A DNA stretch of 64,000 nucleotides from the NCBI GenBank assembly GCA_016789305.1, contig JAEURJ010000025.1, positions 1 through 64,000 on the forward strand, read 5' to 3'. Each line of letters starts with the position of its first letter. Position 1 is the first letter of the stretch. Shown here piece after piece: positions 1 to 7,418 of this stretch. Source of the DNA: Anaerolineales bacterium. GTDB lineage: Bacteria; Chloroflexota; Anaerolineae; Anaerolineales; Villigracilaceae. Made by a program: the position numbers and the translations under genes. The notes beneath the pieces are model-generated. The model saw nothing but the letters and a program-made list of their open reading frames with translations. It searched no databases and was not told where the DNA came from.

Positions 1-1050
1 CATTTACAGATCCGCCCGGCATCCTATGATGAAAATAAAGTCAGCTTGAAATGGGAGGATATGATCGCGAATCCTAATGAAGTGGCTGAGCAAATCAAAT
101 CTTTGTCACAGGTAACCATCGCAACACCGCGATTGATCGCCAGCAGCATCCTGACTGTTGGAGAAGAATCAAAAGGTGTGCAAATTATGGGCATCGATCC
201 CGAGTCCGCAGCGAATGCCCCCTTTCGGGATGGGATGATCGACGGAGACTTTATCAAGGCTGATGATCGCGAAGGTATCCTGGTTGGTAACATCCTTTCT
301 GAAAAATTGAACCTGCAGGTGAACGATAAAGTCAACCTCCTGGTCACTACTGCAGATGGCGATGTGAACGAGCAGTTGTTTACCATCCGTGGTATCTTTA
401 CGACAAGAACACCGTCTTACGATGAAAATACCATCTTCATGCCGCTTGCAAAGGCGCAGGCGATCACTGCCACTGAAAACCATGCCAGTACGATCTTTGT
501 GATGTTAAAGGACGCAGACCAGGCAGATGCAGTTGCGCAAGCCCTGAAATCAAATAATTACAAGATACTCACCTGGCGGGAACAGAATCTGTTCATCACT
601 CAATTCGAAGATTATGCCAATGCATTCTTCGTGGTGTTGTACCTGATCGTTTTGGGAATTACTGCCACCGTCGTCACCAACACATTGGTGATGGCCGTGT
701 TCGAAAGAACACGCGAGATCGGTATCCTCGCAGCAATTGGGATGAAGGGAAGCGGCATCATGGCGCAATTTCTTGCAGAGGCAGCATTGCTCGCCACAGG
801 CGGCGTGATCGGTGGATTGATCATCGGCGGCGCATTGGTCGCTTATTTCACAGTCTATGGCATTTACATTGGCGATTACGGGATCAGCGGTGTGCTCTTC
901 GAAGACCGCATCTACGCTCATCTTACCCTGGGCAATACGATCAACCTTGCCGTCATTACTTATATTATTACGCTCATCGCTTCGCTATATCCAGCCATCC
1001 TGGCTGCACGATTGGAACCTGTCGAAGCATTACATGGAGCAGGAGGCTAA
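1..1050 (+). CDS. ABC transporter permease, FtsX/MacB type (5' end outside window)
   Basis: The reading frame is open from base 1, so the gene starts upstream; 349 C-terminal residues are visible. The first ~190 residues look like the extracytoplasmic MacB-type domain. After it come three hydrophobic segments typical of an FtsX domain. The family signatures ERTREIGILAAIG after the first helix and the C-terminal ARLEPVEALHG are both present. It would form the membrane channel or mechanotransmission subunit for the ATPase encoded 1 base downstream. The operon continues with two adaptor lipoproteins, so it is probably an efflux or lipoprotein/peptide export system. The substrate cannot be read from sequence. 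Confidence 0.9.
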   Translation, partial: HLQIRPASYDENKVSLKWEDMIANPNEVAEQIKSLSQVTIATPRLIASSILTVGEESKGVQIMGIDPESAANAPFRDGMIDGDFIKADDREGILVGNILSEKLNLQVNDKVNLLVTTADGDVNEQLFTIRGIFTTRTPSYDENTIFMPLAKAQAITATENHASTIFVMLKDADQADAVAQALKSNNYKILTWREQNLFITQFEDYANAFFVVLYLIVLGITATVVTNTLVMAVFERTREIGILAAIGMKGSGIMAQFLAEAALLATGGVIGGLIIGGALVAYFTVYGIYIGDYGISGVLFEDRIYAHLTLGNTINLAVITYIITLIASLYPAILAARLEPVEALHGAGG

Positions 1051-1051
1051 A

Positions 1052-1747
1052 ATGGAAGTTACAAAAGTTACAAATGCAACACGCGTATTCAAGATCGGTG
1101 AAGTGGAAACAAAAGCTTTGCGCGGCGTGAATCTTTCGATTCAGAATAATGAATTTACAGCACTGGTTGGGCCCTCAGGTTCGGGCAAAACCACATTGCT
1201 GCAATTGATTGGCCTGCTCGACCAGCCAACAACTGGCAATGTTTCCATCAACGGACAGGATGCCACCAGCTTGAATCGCAATCAACGTGCGGACCTGCGC
1301 AAAGATGCCATCGGATTTGTCTTTCAATTCTTCGCATTGATTCCAACACTGACCGCATATGAAAATGTCGAGATGCCGCTTCTTCTGAATGGCACGAAGC
1401 CTGCTCAACGCAAGGCACGAGTCAATGAAATGTTGGAGGCTGTTGGACTTTCTGATCGCGCGCATCACCGCCCCGATCAGCTTTCCGGTGGACAGCAGCA
1501 GCGTGTCGCGGTCGCCCGAGCGCTGGCTACCAATCCCAAGCTGATTCTCGCTGACGAACCCACCGCCAATCTCGATACCGAGAATGGCAAGCAAGTGATG
1601 GATATTATGAAGAGACTCAACAAGGAAACGGGCGTGACCTTTGTTTTTGCCACCCACGACCCTCGTGTAATCGGTTATGCCGAACGAGTCGTCACCCTTC
1701 AGGATGGATTGATCACTAATGACAGCAAAACCAATGGAAAGTCATAG
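1052..1747 (+). CDS. ABC transporter ATP-binding protein, LolD/MacB class
   Basis: A 231-residue ATPase subunit. Walker A GPSGSGKTT is near residue 40, followed by the signature LSGGQQQRVAVARAL, Walker B LILADEPTANLDT and the H-loop ATHD. Its length fits a stand-alone nucleotide-binding subunit of an FtsX-type exporter. The frame stays open upstream to 857, but that part overlaps the permease. I chose the ATG at 1052 because AGGAGG lies just before it, overlapping the permease stop codon, and because the protein there begins like the family. It is translationally coupled to the permease and powers it from the cytoplasmic side. Confidence 0.95.
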   Translation: MEVTKVTNATRVFKIGEVETKALRGVNLSIQNNEFTALVGPSGSGKTTLLQLIGLLDQPTTGNVSINGQDATSLNRNQRADLRKDAIGFVFQFFALIPTLTAYENVEMPLLLNGTKPAQRKARVNEMLEAVGLSDRAHHRPDQLSGGQQQRVAVARALATNPKLILADEPTANLDTENGKQVMDIMKRLNKETGVTFVFATHDPRVIGYAERVVTLQDGLITNDSKTNGKS

Positions 1748-1754
1748 AGGCAGA

Positions 1755-2549
1755 ATGAAGAAAATATATTTAATTATCATAACAATAATTGCATTGACAC
1801 TCACTGCTTGCAGTCAAAGTGCCACCCCGGAAGTCATTCCCACGGTTTCGCTTGATTCGTCATCTTCGCAGCCTTCTTCATCCTCCGGCGGAAATGCATC
1901 TGCGTCCGGTGTCGTTGTGCCGGTGAAAAAAGTGGAGCTGGCCTTCCCAACGTTGGGCGCGGTGAAAACTGTTGAGGTTGTGGCAGGTGATTCGGTCACC
2001 GCGAACCAGCCCCTGGTCACGTTGGATGCGTCGATCCTCGAGTCGAGAATCAAAGAAGCAGAAGCCAATGTCATCATCGCGCAAACGAATGTTATGTATT
2101 TGAGGCGATCGGGAGAAGTACAGGAAAGAATTGATGCGGCGAAGGCTGATGTGGAACGCGCACAGGCTGCTGTGGATATTGCCAAAGCGCAGCTCGCACA
2201 GGCGACGTTGGTCGCCCCGTTCGACGGCACGATCGCGTCTGTTGAAATTTCACCCGCGGAGATCGCCAACCCCGGACAGATCATCATCGTAATGGGTGAC
2301 CTGACTCATTTTCAAATTGAAACCACTGACCTCAGCGAAAAGGACGCGCCTTCCGTGCAGGTGGGGCAAACTGCAAATGTATTTATCGACGCGTTGGGAC
2401 AGGAGTTCAGCGGCAAGGTTGTGGATATTGCGCGCGTCTCTGAAACCGTTGGCGGCGATGTGGTTTATAAAGTGACGATCGAATTGGATGAACAGCCCGA
2501 AGGGTTACGCTGGGGCATGAGCACCGAAGTGAAGATTGAAACGAAGTAG
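1755..2549 (+). CDS. HlyD-family adaptor, lipoprotein (copy 1)
   Basis: 264 residues. The N-terminus is a lipoprotein signal, MKKIYLIIITIIALTLTAC, with a lipobox LTAC. A Ser-rich linker follows, then a biotinyl-lipoyl-like half motif, a short coiled coil rich in Ala/Glu (about residues 95-145), the second lipoyl half (VAPFDGTIASVEI) and a beta-barrel domain. This is the membrane-fusion-protein layout, but lipid-anchored and short. The start at 1755 gives the signal peptide directly after an AGAGG site; the open frame to 1719 overlaps the ATPase gene. It partners the MacB-type exporter. The next gene is a clear paralogue. Confidence 0.88.
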   Translation: MKKIYLIIITIIALTLTACSQSATPEVIPTVSLDSSSSQPSSSSGGNASASGVVVPVKKVELAFPTLGAVKTVEVVAGDSVTANQPLVTLDASILESRIKEAEANVIIAQTNVMYLRRSGEVQERIDAAKADVERAQAAVDIAKAQLAQATLVAPFDGTIASVEISPAEIANPGQIIIVMGDLTHFQIETTDLSEKDAPSVQVGQTANVFIDALGQEFSGKVVDIARVSETVGGDVVYKVTIELDEQPEGLRWGMSTEVKIETK

Positions 2550-2559
2550 CGAGACTCCC

Positions 2560-3351
2560 ATGAAAAAAATATTTTGGACAACGTTTCTTGCGTTGACCGT
2601 AACGCTCGCAGCATGTGCTTCGCAAACACCGACCCCGCCTCCCACCACGCCTGCACCTGCTCCTGTTACAACCGGCTTGGTCTTAACCGGAGGAGTGGTT
2701 GCATCTGCCGAAGCTGAACCTGCGCAGGATTCTCAATTAAGTTTTATTTTGTCCGGGCCAATCAAGGAGGTGCTTGTTAAAGAAGGTGACGTGGTTACTG
2801 CGGGCCAATCTCTGGTAACTTTATATTCACCTGACCTCGAACTTTCCGTCAAAGCCGCGGAACTGGCTGTCGAATCTGCGAACATCGAATATAAATATTG
2901 GATTCCACGCAAAGACCGTCCACCCGAAAGACGGGATCAGGCCAAGGCTATCTTCGAAGGAACCCAGGCTCAATTGGAATCTGCCAATGCATCATTTGCA
3001 CAAACGATTATTGTTGCTCCGTACGATGCTACCGTTGTAGATATCAAAGTACAACCCGGTGAATTTGCGCAGGCAGGGCAGGTGGTGATCGTGTTGGGAG
3101 ATTTGGCTCACATGCAGATCAAAACCACAGATTTGAGTGAACGCGATGTTACCGCCGTGCAGATCGGTCAAAGCGTCAATATTTATTTGGAAGCGTTGAA
3201 TATTACAGTCACTGGCAAGGTGGCGGAAATCTCGCCCATTTCGGTAACTGTTGGCGGCGATGTGGTTTATCCAGTCACCATTGAATTGGATGAGCAGCCG
3301 GCTGGTCTGCTTTGGGGCATGACTGCCGAAGTGGAAATCCAAACAGAGTAG
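2560..3351 (+). CDS. HlyD-family adaptor, lipoprotein (copy 2)
   Basis: 263 residues, a tandem duplicate of the preceding gene. Both end in nearly the same segment: GGDVVYPVTIELDEQ here and GGDVVYKVTIELDEQ in copy 1. The signal peptide MKKIFWTTFLALTVTLAAC has a lipobox LAAC, followed by a Pro/Thr linker. The lipoyl halves and a short coiled coil follow as in copy 1. The chosen start at 2560 is 10 bases after the upstream stop. It is the last gene before a strong terminator, so it probably closes the exporter operon. The two adaptors may form a hetero-oligomer or serve alternative substrates; this is inference. Confidence 0.86.
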   Translation: MKKIFWTTFLALTVTLAACASQTPTPPPTTPAPAPVTTGLVLTGGVVASAEAEPAQDSQLSFILSGPIKEVLVKEGDVVTAGQSLVTLYSPDLELSVKAAELAVESANIEYKYWIPRKDRPPERRDQAKAIFEGTQAQLESANASFAQTIIVAPYDATVVDIKVQPGEFAQAGQVVIVLGDLAHMQIKTTDLSERDVTAVQIGQSVNIYLEALNITVTGKVAEISPISVTVGGDVVYPVTIELDEQPAGLLWGMTAEVEIQTE

Positions 3352-3366
3352 ATTGCTTGGAAGTAC

Positions 3367-3405
3367 AATAAGCACGTTGGACATTGTCCAACGTGCTTAT
3401 TTTTT
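3367..3405 (+). terminator. Intrinsic terminator after the exporter operon
   Basis: 17-base perfect arms (3367-3383 and 3385-3401, core GCACGTTGGAC) are followed by a T-run through 3405. Confidence 0.92.
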
Positions 3406-3459
3406 AAACCATACTCTATCAAGGCTCTGCTTTGATGGAACGTGCAACAGGAGAATTAC

Positions 3460-4845
3460 ATGACCATCATCACTGTCATTGGCGCAGGCAGCGCTTCGTT
3501 TGGAGAAAACACTCTATCTGCCATTCTTCGTTCACAAAAATTGCAAGGATGCACCCTTCGGCTTGTGGATCGTAATATTCAAAGCCTCGATATTGTGAAG
3601 CGGCTGGCTGATCGATTGAATAAAGAATGGAAATCAGGATTTACCATCACGGCTCATGCGCATCACAAGGATGCTTTGAAAGATACGAACTTTGTTGTCT
3701 CCGCCATTGAAGTAGGTCCGCGTGAGGAGTTGTGGAAGTCTGATTTCGAGATACCGATCAAGTATGGCGTGCGTCAACCCTATGCGGAAAACGGCGGACC
3801 CGGTGGGTTTATCCATGCGGCGCGCAATGTAATGCCGGTGCTGGAAATTGTCCGCGATATGGAGCAGGCTTGTCCGGAAGCATGGTTCATTAATTTTACC
3901 AATCCCATGGTGCGCATTTGTGACCTGGTCAATCGCCACAGCAAAATAAAAGTTGTTGGTCTGTGTCATCAAATCTATACAGGTTATGGCATGGTGGGTA
4001 TTGCTCTTGCAAAGGAACTTGGCATTCAGGTGCCCGATGGACTCGAGGGGATGCACGCCGATGTGATGCAGCACCCGTTACAGCATGAAGTGATCAGGCA
4101 GGTCGTGCCGCTGCTGGATATCCGCGCGGCGGGCACCAATCATTTTTCATGGATTCTTTCTGTTCATGATAAACGCACAGGTGAAGATCTGTATCCGCTG
4201 CTGCGAAAACGATTTTTTGAACTCGACGAGAAATTTGAGCCGCTCACGCGCCGCGTCTTTCAGGATTTTGGCCTGTTCCCTGTCCCCGGAGATACCCATC
4301 TCTGCGAATACCTCCCCTGGATGAGCGACCCTGTCACCAAGCCGTGGGAAAAGTTTAACATCCGCTTATATGACTGGGAGGTAATGGCAGGTTTGCGTGA
4401 CTTCAGTCTTGACCGCTTGAATGAAATGGCAAATGGCAATCTTGCCATTGATAGTTTGTTGGATACAGATTCGGAAGGTGCATTGGAGATGATCGAGAAC
4501 ATTTCATTTGCCGGCAATCATTATCATTTGGCGGCAAACCTTCCGAATGCAGGGCAAATATCAAACCTTCCATTAGGTGCGATTGTTGAGACACCGGTTC
4601 ATGTTGATGGAGCAGGGATTCATCCAGTGCATGTAGGGGAACTGCCGGAGCCTGTTGCGGAATTGTGCCGTCGCGAACTGATGGTCGCGCAATTGGGAAT
4701 CGATGCGGTAGTGGAAGGGAATTATGAAAAGGCATTGCAATGCCTTTTGTTGGATCCAATCATTACTGATATGTATGTTGCAAGGAATATTTTGTATGAT
4801 TATTTAAAAACATACAAGCAACATCTTCCACAGTTCAATAAATAA
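3460..4845 (+). CDS. Glycoside hydrolase family 4 (NAD-dependent alpha-glycosidase)
   Basis: 461 residues, normal for GH4. These enzymes use NAD+ and a divalent metal to cleave glycosides by a redox elimination mechanism. The N-terminal Rossmann fold starts TVIGAGSASFG. The metal and substrate motifs NFTNPM and GLCHQ are visible; the Cys-His pair of the latter is the usual metal-site Cys. The residue after the Cys-His pair often separates alpha-galactosidases from alpha-glucosidases and galacturonidases, and Gln here does not decide. The start at 3460 follows CAGGAG. A galactokinase lies downstream on the other strand, so an alpha-galactoside substrate is possible but unproven. Confidence 0.9.
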   Translation: MTIITVIGAGSASFGENTLSAILRSQKLQGCTLRLVDRNIQSLDIVKRLADRLNKEWKSGFTITAHAHHKDALKDTNFVVSAIEVGPREELWKSDFEIPIKYGVRQPYAENGGPGGFIHAARNVMPVLEIVRDMEQACPEAWFINFTNPMVRICDLVNRHSKIKVVGLCHQIYTGYGMVGIALAKELGIQVPDGLEGMHADVMQHPLQHEVIRQVVPLLDIRAAGTNHFSWILSVHDKRTGEDLYPLLRKRFFELDEKFEPLTRRVFQDFGLFPVPGDTHLCEYLPWMSDPVTKPWEKFNIRLYDWEVMAGLRDFSLDRLNEMANGNLAIDSLLDTDSEGALEMIENISFAGNHYHLAANLPNAGQISNLPLGAIVETPVHVDGAGIHPVHVGELPEPVAELCRRELMVAQLGIDAVVEGNYEKALQCLLLDPIITDMYVARNILYDYLKTYKQHLPQFNK

Positions 4846-4880
4846 AATAAACCGCGCAACGCAGATACATATCATGTGTT

Positions 4881-4916
4881 ATCAAGGACGAGAGAATATT
4901 CTCGTCCTTGATTCTT
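4881..4916 (+). terminator. Hairpin after the GH4 gene
   Basis: The arms ATCAAGGACGAG (4881-4892) and CTCGTCCTTGAT (4901-4912) form a strong stem. The T-tract after it is short, so termination may be weak. Confidence 0.6.
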
Positions 4917-5180
4917 AAAAACGTTAAAGGAATTAATTTCAACAAAATATTTTTCGATAAGTCAATGAAAATGCCCATGCAAATGCTTATAATATTTTAA
5001 GATAAATGTATGCTCAAAAACCTTTACATATATCAATAGTTGTATACAATAAACATATATTAATGATTTAAATTCATTGATTTTGAGTTGAATAAAGTTG
5101 TTTTGCAAATCAAATAACGAATTCTGTTGAAAACATTTTTTGATCATATCAAAATATAAAAATAAAAAGGAATAAAACAA
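4915..5180. other. AT-rich intergenic island
   Basis: The gap between the GH4 gene and the ATP-grasp gene (4846-5192) is the only gene-free stretch over 300 bases. From about 4981 to 5160 the GC content, counted by eye, is near 20%, against roughly half in neighbouring genes. An open frame on the minus strand at 4962-5180 has AT-driven composition and no family resemblance, so I do not call it a gene. The stretch probably holds the promoter of the ATP-grasp gene, but I cannot pick one convincing -35/-10 pair. Confidence 0.6.
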
Positions 5181-5192
5181 AGGAAAGATTAT

Positions 5193-6215
5193 ATGTACAT
5201 TTGCGTATTGACCAGCACACCAGATGAGGACGATGTCCCGTATGATCCATCACCATACATGAAAGGATATCGTTGGAAGCAGCATCTGGTGCAGCCTACG
5301 AATGTTGAAAAGCAAATCAAAGCATTGGTCGATGAAGGCGTGGATGCCTTTGTCAATCTGTGTGATGGAACGCCCGACGATGCCTTATCCGGCATTGCAT
5401 TAGTCCATGCATTAGAAAAATATAACGCTGCATTTACCGGTGCAGATTCGAAATTTTTTGATCCCACGCGCGATGAAATGAAGAATGCCGCCCGTCGGGT
5501 GTCCGTTCCCACGCCAAATTGGATATTTGTCAATCGCGTGGAAGATACTGAGAAGGTGGCGAAACGTTTGAAATTCCCCATGCTGGTCAAGCCGCCGCAT
5601 GGATATGCCAGCGTTGGCATTCGCCGCAAATCACGTGTTGAAAATATCGAACAGCTTCGCGAACAAATTGCAGTGGAAGTGGAAGAGTTTGGCCGTGCTC
5701 TCATCGAGGAGTTTATCGAAGGCCGCGAATTTACCTGTTTGATCGCTGAAAATCCGGAAGACATCAATAAGCCCATTACAGTCAAACCTGTTGAATTTAT
5801 TTTCCCTCAAGGCGAATCTTTCAAACATTATGATATGAAATGGGTTGAATACGAAAAGATGTCGGTGGCCGCAGTTACCAACCCCAAGATCGAGAAAACC
5901 CTTCGCGAGCAGACCACGCGCGTTTTCAAGGAATTGGGCGGCAATGGATATGCCCGCTGTGATTACCGCATGGATGCAAATGGCGATATCTACATGCTGG
6001 AGATCAACCCCAATTGCGGTATCTTCTATCCGCCTCACGAGCCTGGTTCCGCTGATTTCTCATTGATGAATGACAAGAATATGAATCACACCAAGTTCAT
6101 GAAGTTGATCATCCGCTCGGGCCAAAAACGCCAGACCATCAAGGCTGCTGAAAAGATCATCAAACGTCAGCAACGCAAACGCCCTGTTGAAGTCGAGCAA
6201 ATGGCATATAGCTAA
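5193..6215 (+). CDS. ATP-grasp ligase, D-alanine--D-alanine ligase-like
   Basis: 340 residues. The ATP-grasp fold is visible as the central FPMLVKPPHGYASVGIR (phosphate-clamp lysine and glycine-rich loop), RALIEEFIEGREFTCLI (adenine-contact strand) and MLEINPNCGIF (the metal-binding Glu and Asn near residue 270). The last two match Ddl closely. The N-terminal part lacks the Gly-rich start of housekeeping Ddl (it begins MYICVLTSTPDEDD), and a basic tail follows the domain. It therefore probably joins an amino acid or small acid to another amine rather than supplying the main D-Ala-D-Ala. AAAGGAAAG precedes the start. It sits alone between terminators, so it is a single-gene unit. Confidence 0.72.
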   Translation: MYICVLTSTPDEDDVPYDPSPYMKGYRWKQHLVQPTNVEKQIKALVDEGVDAFVNLCDGTPDDALSGIALVHALEKYNAAFTGADSKFFDPTRDEMKNAARRVSVPTPNWIFVNRVEDTEKVAKRLKFPMLVKPPHGYASVGIRRKSRVENIEQLREQIAVEVEEFGRALIEEFIEGREFTCLIAENPEDINKPITVKPVEFIFPQGESFKHYDMKWVEYEKMSVAAVTNPKIEKTLREQTTRVFKELGGNGYARCDYRMDANGDIYMLEINPNCGIFYPPHEPGSADFSLMNDKNMNHTKFMKLIIRSGQKRQTIKAAEKIIKRQQRKRPVEVEQMAYS

Positions 6216-6216
6216 T

Positions 6217-6251
6217 AAAAAAATGGACACATTGCCGTGTCCATTTTTTTT
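6217..6251. terminator. Bidirectional terminator between ATP-grasp gene and galK
   Basis: The stem AATGGACAC / GTGTCCATT is flanked by A-run and T-run on both sides, so it can stop transcription from either of the two converging genes. Confidence 0.92.
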
Positions 6252-7389
6252 ATCCTTGTACGAGACTTGCCCCTTCGCTTGCACTGCATACATAGACTGC
6301 CGCTTCCAATCCGGACTTTTGCCTGTATGCAGTGGAAACAGCATCGACAAACTCTGTAGCATTTTCCTCGTTGACCAGGGCTACTGCACAACCACCGAAC
6401 CCTGCACCGGTCATGCGCGCGCCGTAGCAGCTTTCCTGTTCACGGGCGCATTCAACCATGATATTTAATGCATCATTCGTGACTTCGAAATCATCCCGCA
6501 GACTTTCATGGCTGGCGTTGAATAATTCCCCCAGCCTTTTGATATTCCCAATTTTCATCACTTCCACGGCCTCGAGAACACGTGCATTCTCTGTAACAAT
6601 ATGTCTTGCTCTTTTGATCACATTTTCATCCAGGCCGTCTTTATTTTTTTTGTTAAAGTCTTCCAAACATACATCGCGCAAGGCCTTGACCCCAAACCAG
6701 TGGGCTGCCTCTTCACATTGAGTGCGTCTTTCATTATAGGCAGAGTCCACCAGTCCGCGGCGGGTGGAAGTATCCAAAATTACGATCGAAACACCTTTGG
6801 GCAGGGGAGCATGCTGGATTGCCAGGGAACGGCAATCCAAAAACAGCGCGTGTCCTTCACGGCATGCCGCACTCGCCATTTGATCCATAATTCCACAATT
6901 GACCCCAACCCATTCGTTTTCCGCTTTTTGTGAGATCTTCGCCATTTTGGGCGCATCCCATGCAAAACCAGAGACTGCAGAGAAGGCGCGAGCGATGGCT
7001 AACTCCACGGCAGCAGAAGAGGAAAGACCGGCGCCGCGAGGGACATCGCCTGTCATTATGGCGTCGAATCCGGTTAATGAATATCCGAATTTCTGCAATT
7101 CATAGGCAATACCTTTTGGGTATTCAAGCCAGCCTTCACCCTTTGTGAGGGAATTTAACTCGAAGGCTTCATCGGCTTCCAGGTCCAGGGAAAAGAGGCG
7201 CACCTGTCCATCTGTGCGGGGACGCAGTGCAAGCCAGACGGCGTGGTCAATGGCCATGGGTAACACGAATCCGTCGTTGTAATCTGTATGTTCACCGATC
7301 AAATTCACACGACCCGGAGCACGGACGATAAAATCAGGTTTGGCGTTAAAATAGGTTTCGAAAGTTTGAGTGAGAATTTCAGAGTTCAT
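6250..7389 (-). CDS. galK: Galactokinase
   Basis: 379 residues, the family's usual length. It phosphorylates galactose at C1 with ATP, the first step of the Leloir pathway. All three GHMP-kinase motifs are present: the galactokinase signature GRVNLIGEHTDYNDGFVLP near residue 27, the ATP loop PRGAGLSSSAAVELA and the C-terminal GARMTGAGFGGCAVAL. The frame is open for 51 codons upstream of the chosen ATG at 7389, but those overlap the divergent gene and do not look like GalK. No ribosome binding site precedes this ATG. A TATAAA box lies 7 bases upstream, so the mRNA may be leaderless. galT and galE are not in the window. Confidence 0.96.
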   Translation of the reverse strand: MNSEILTQTFETYFNAKPDFIVRAPGRVNLIGEHTDYNDGFVLPMAIDHAVWLALRPRTDGQVRLFSLDLEADEAFELNSLTKGEGWLEYPKGIAYELQKFGYSLTGFDAIMTGDVPRGAGLSSSAAVELAIARAFSAVSGFAWDAPKMAKISQKAENEWVGVNCGIMDQMASAACREGHALFLDCRSLAIQHAPLPKGVSIVILDTSTRRGLVDSAYNERRTQCEEAAHWFGVKALRDVCLEDFNKKNKDGLDENVIKRARHIVTENARVLEAVEVMKIGNIKRLGELFNASHESLRDDFEVTNDALNIMVECAREQESCYGARMTGAGFGGCAVALVNEENATEFVDAVSTAYRQKSGLEAAVYVCSASEGASLVQG

Positions 7390-7396
7390 GATCGTG

Positions 7397-7402
7397 TTTA
7401 TA
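7397..7402 (-). promoter_or_regulatory. Candidate -10 box of galK (leaderless start)
   Basis: TATAAA read on the minus strand, exactly 7 bases before the ATG. There is no Shine-Dalgarno sequence. The -35 region is weak. Confidence 0.4.
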
Positions 7403-7418
7403 CCATAGCAGAGGCCTT

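Noticed and set aside
4962..5180. 72-codon frame on the minus strand in the AT-rich gap
   Set aside because: Composition is driven by AT content, there is no ribosome site and no family resemblance.
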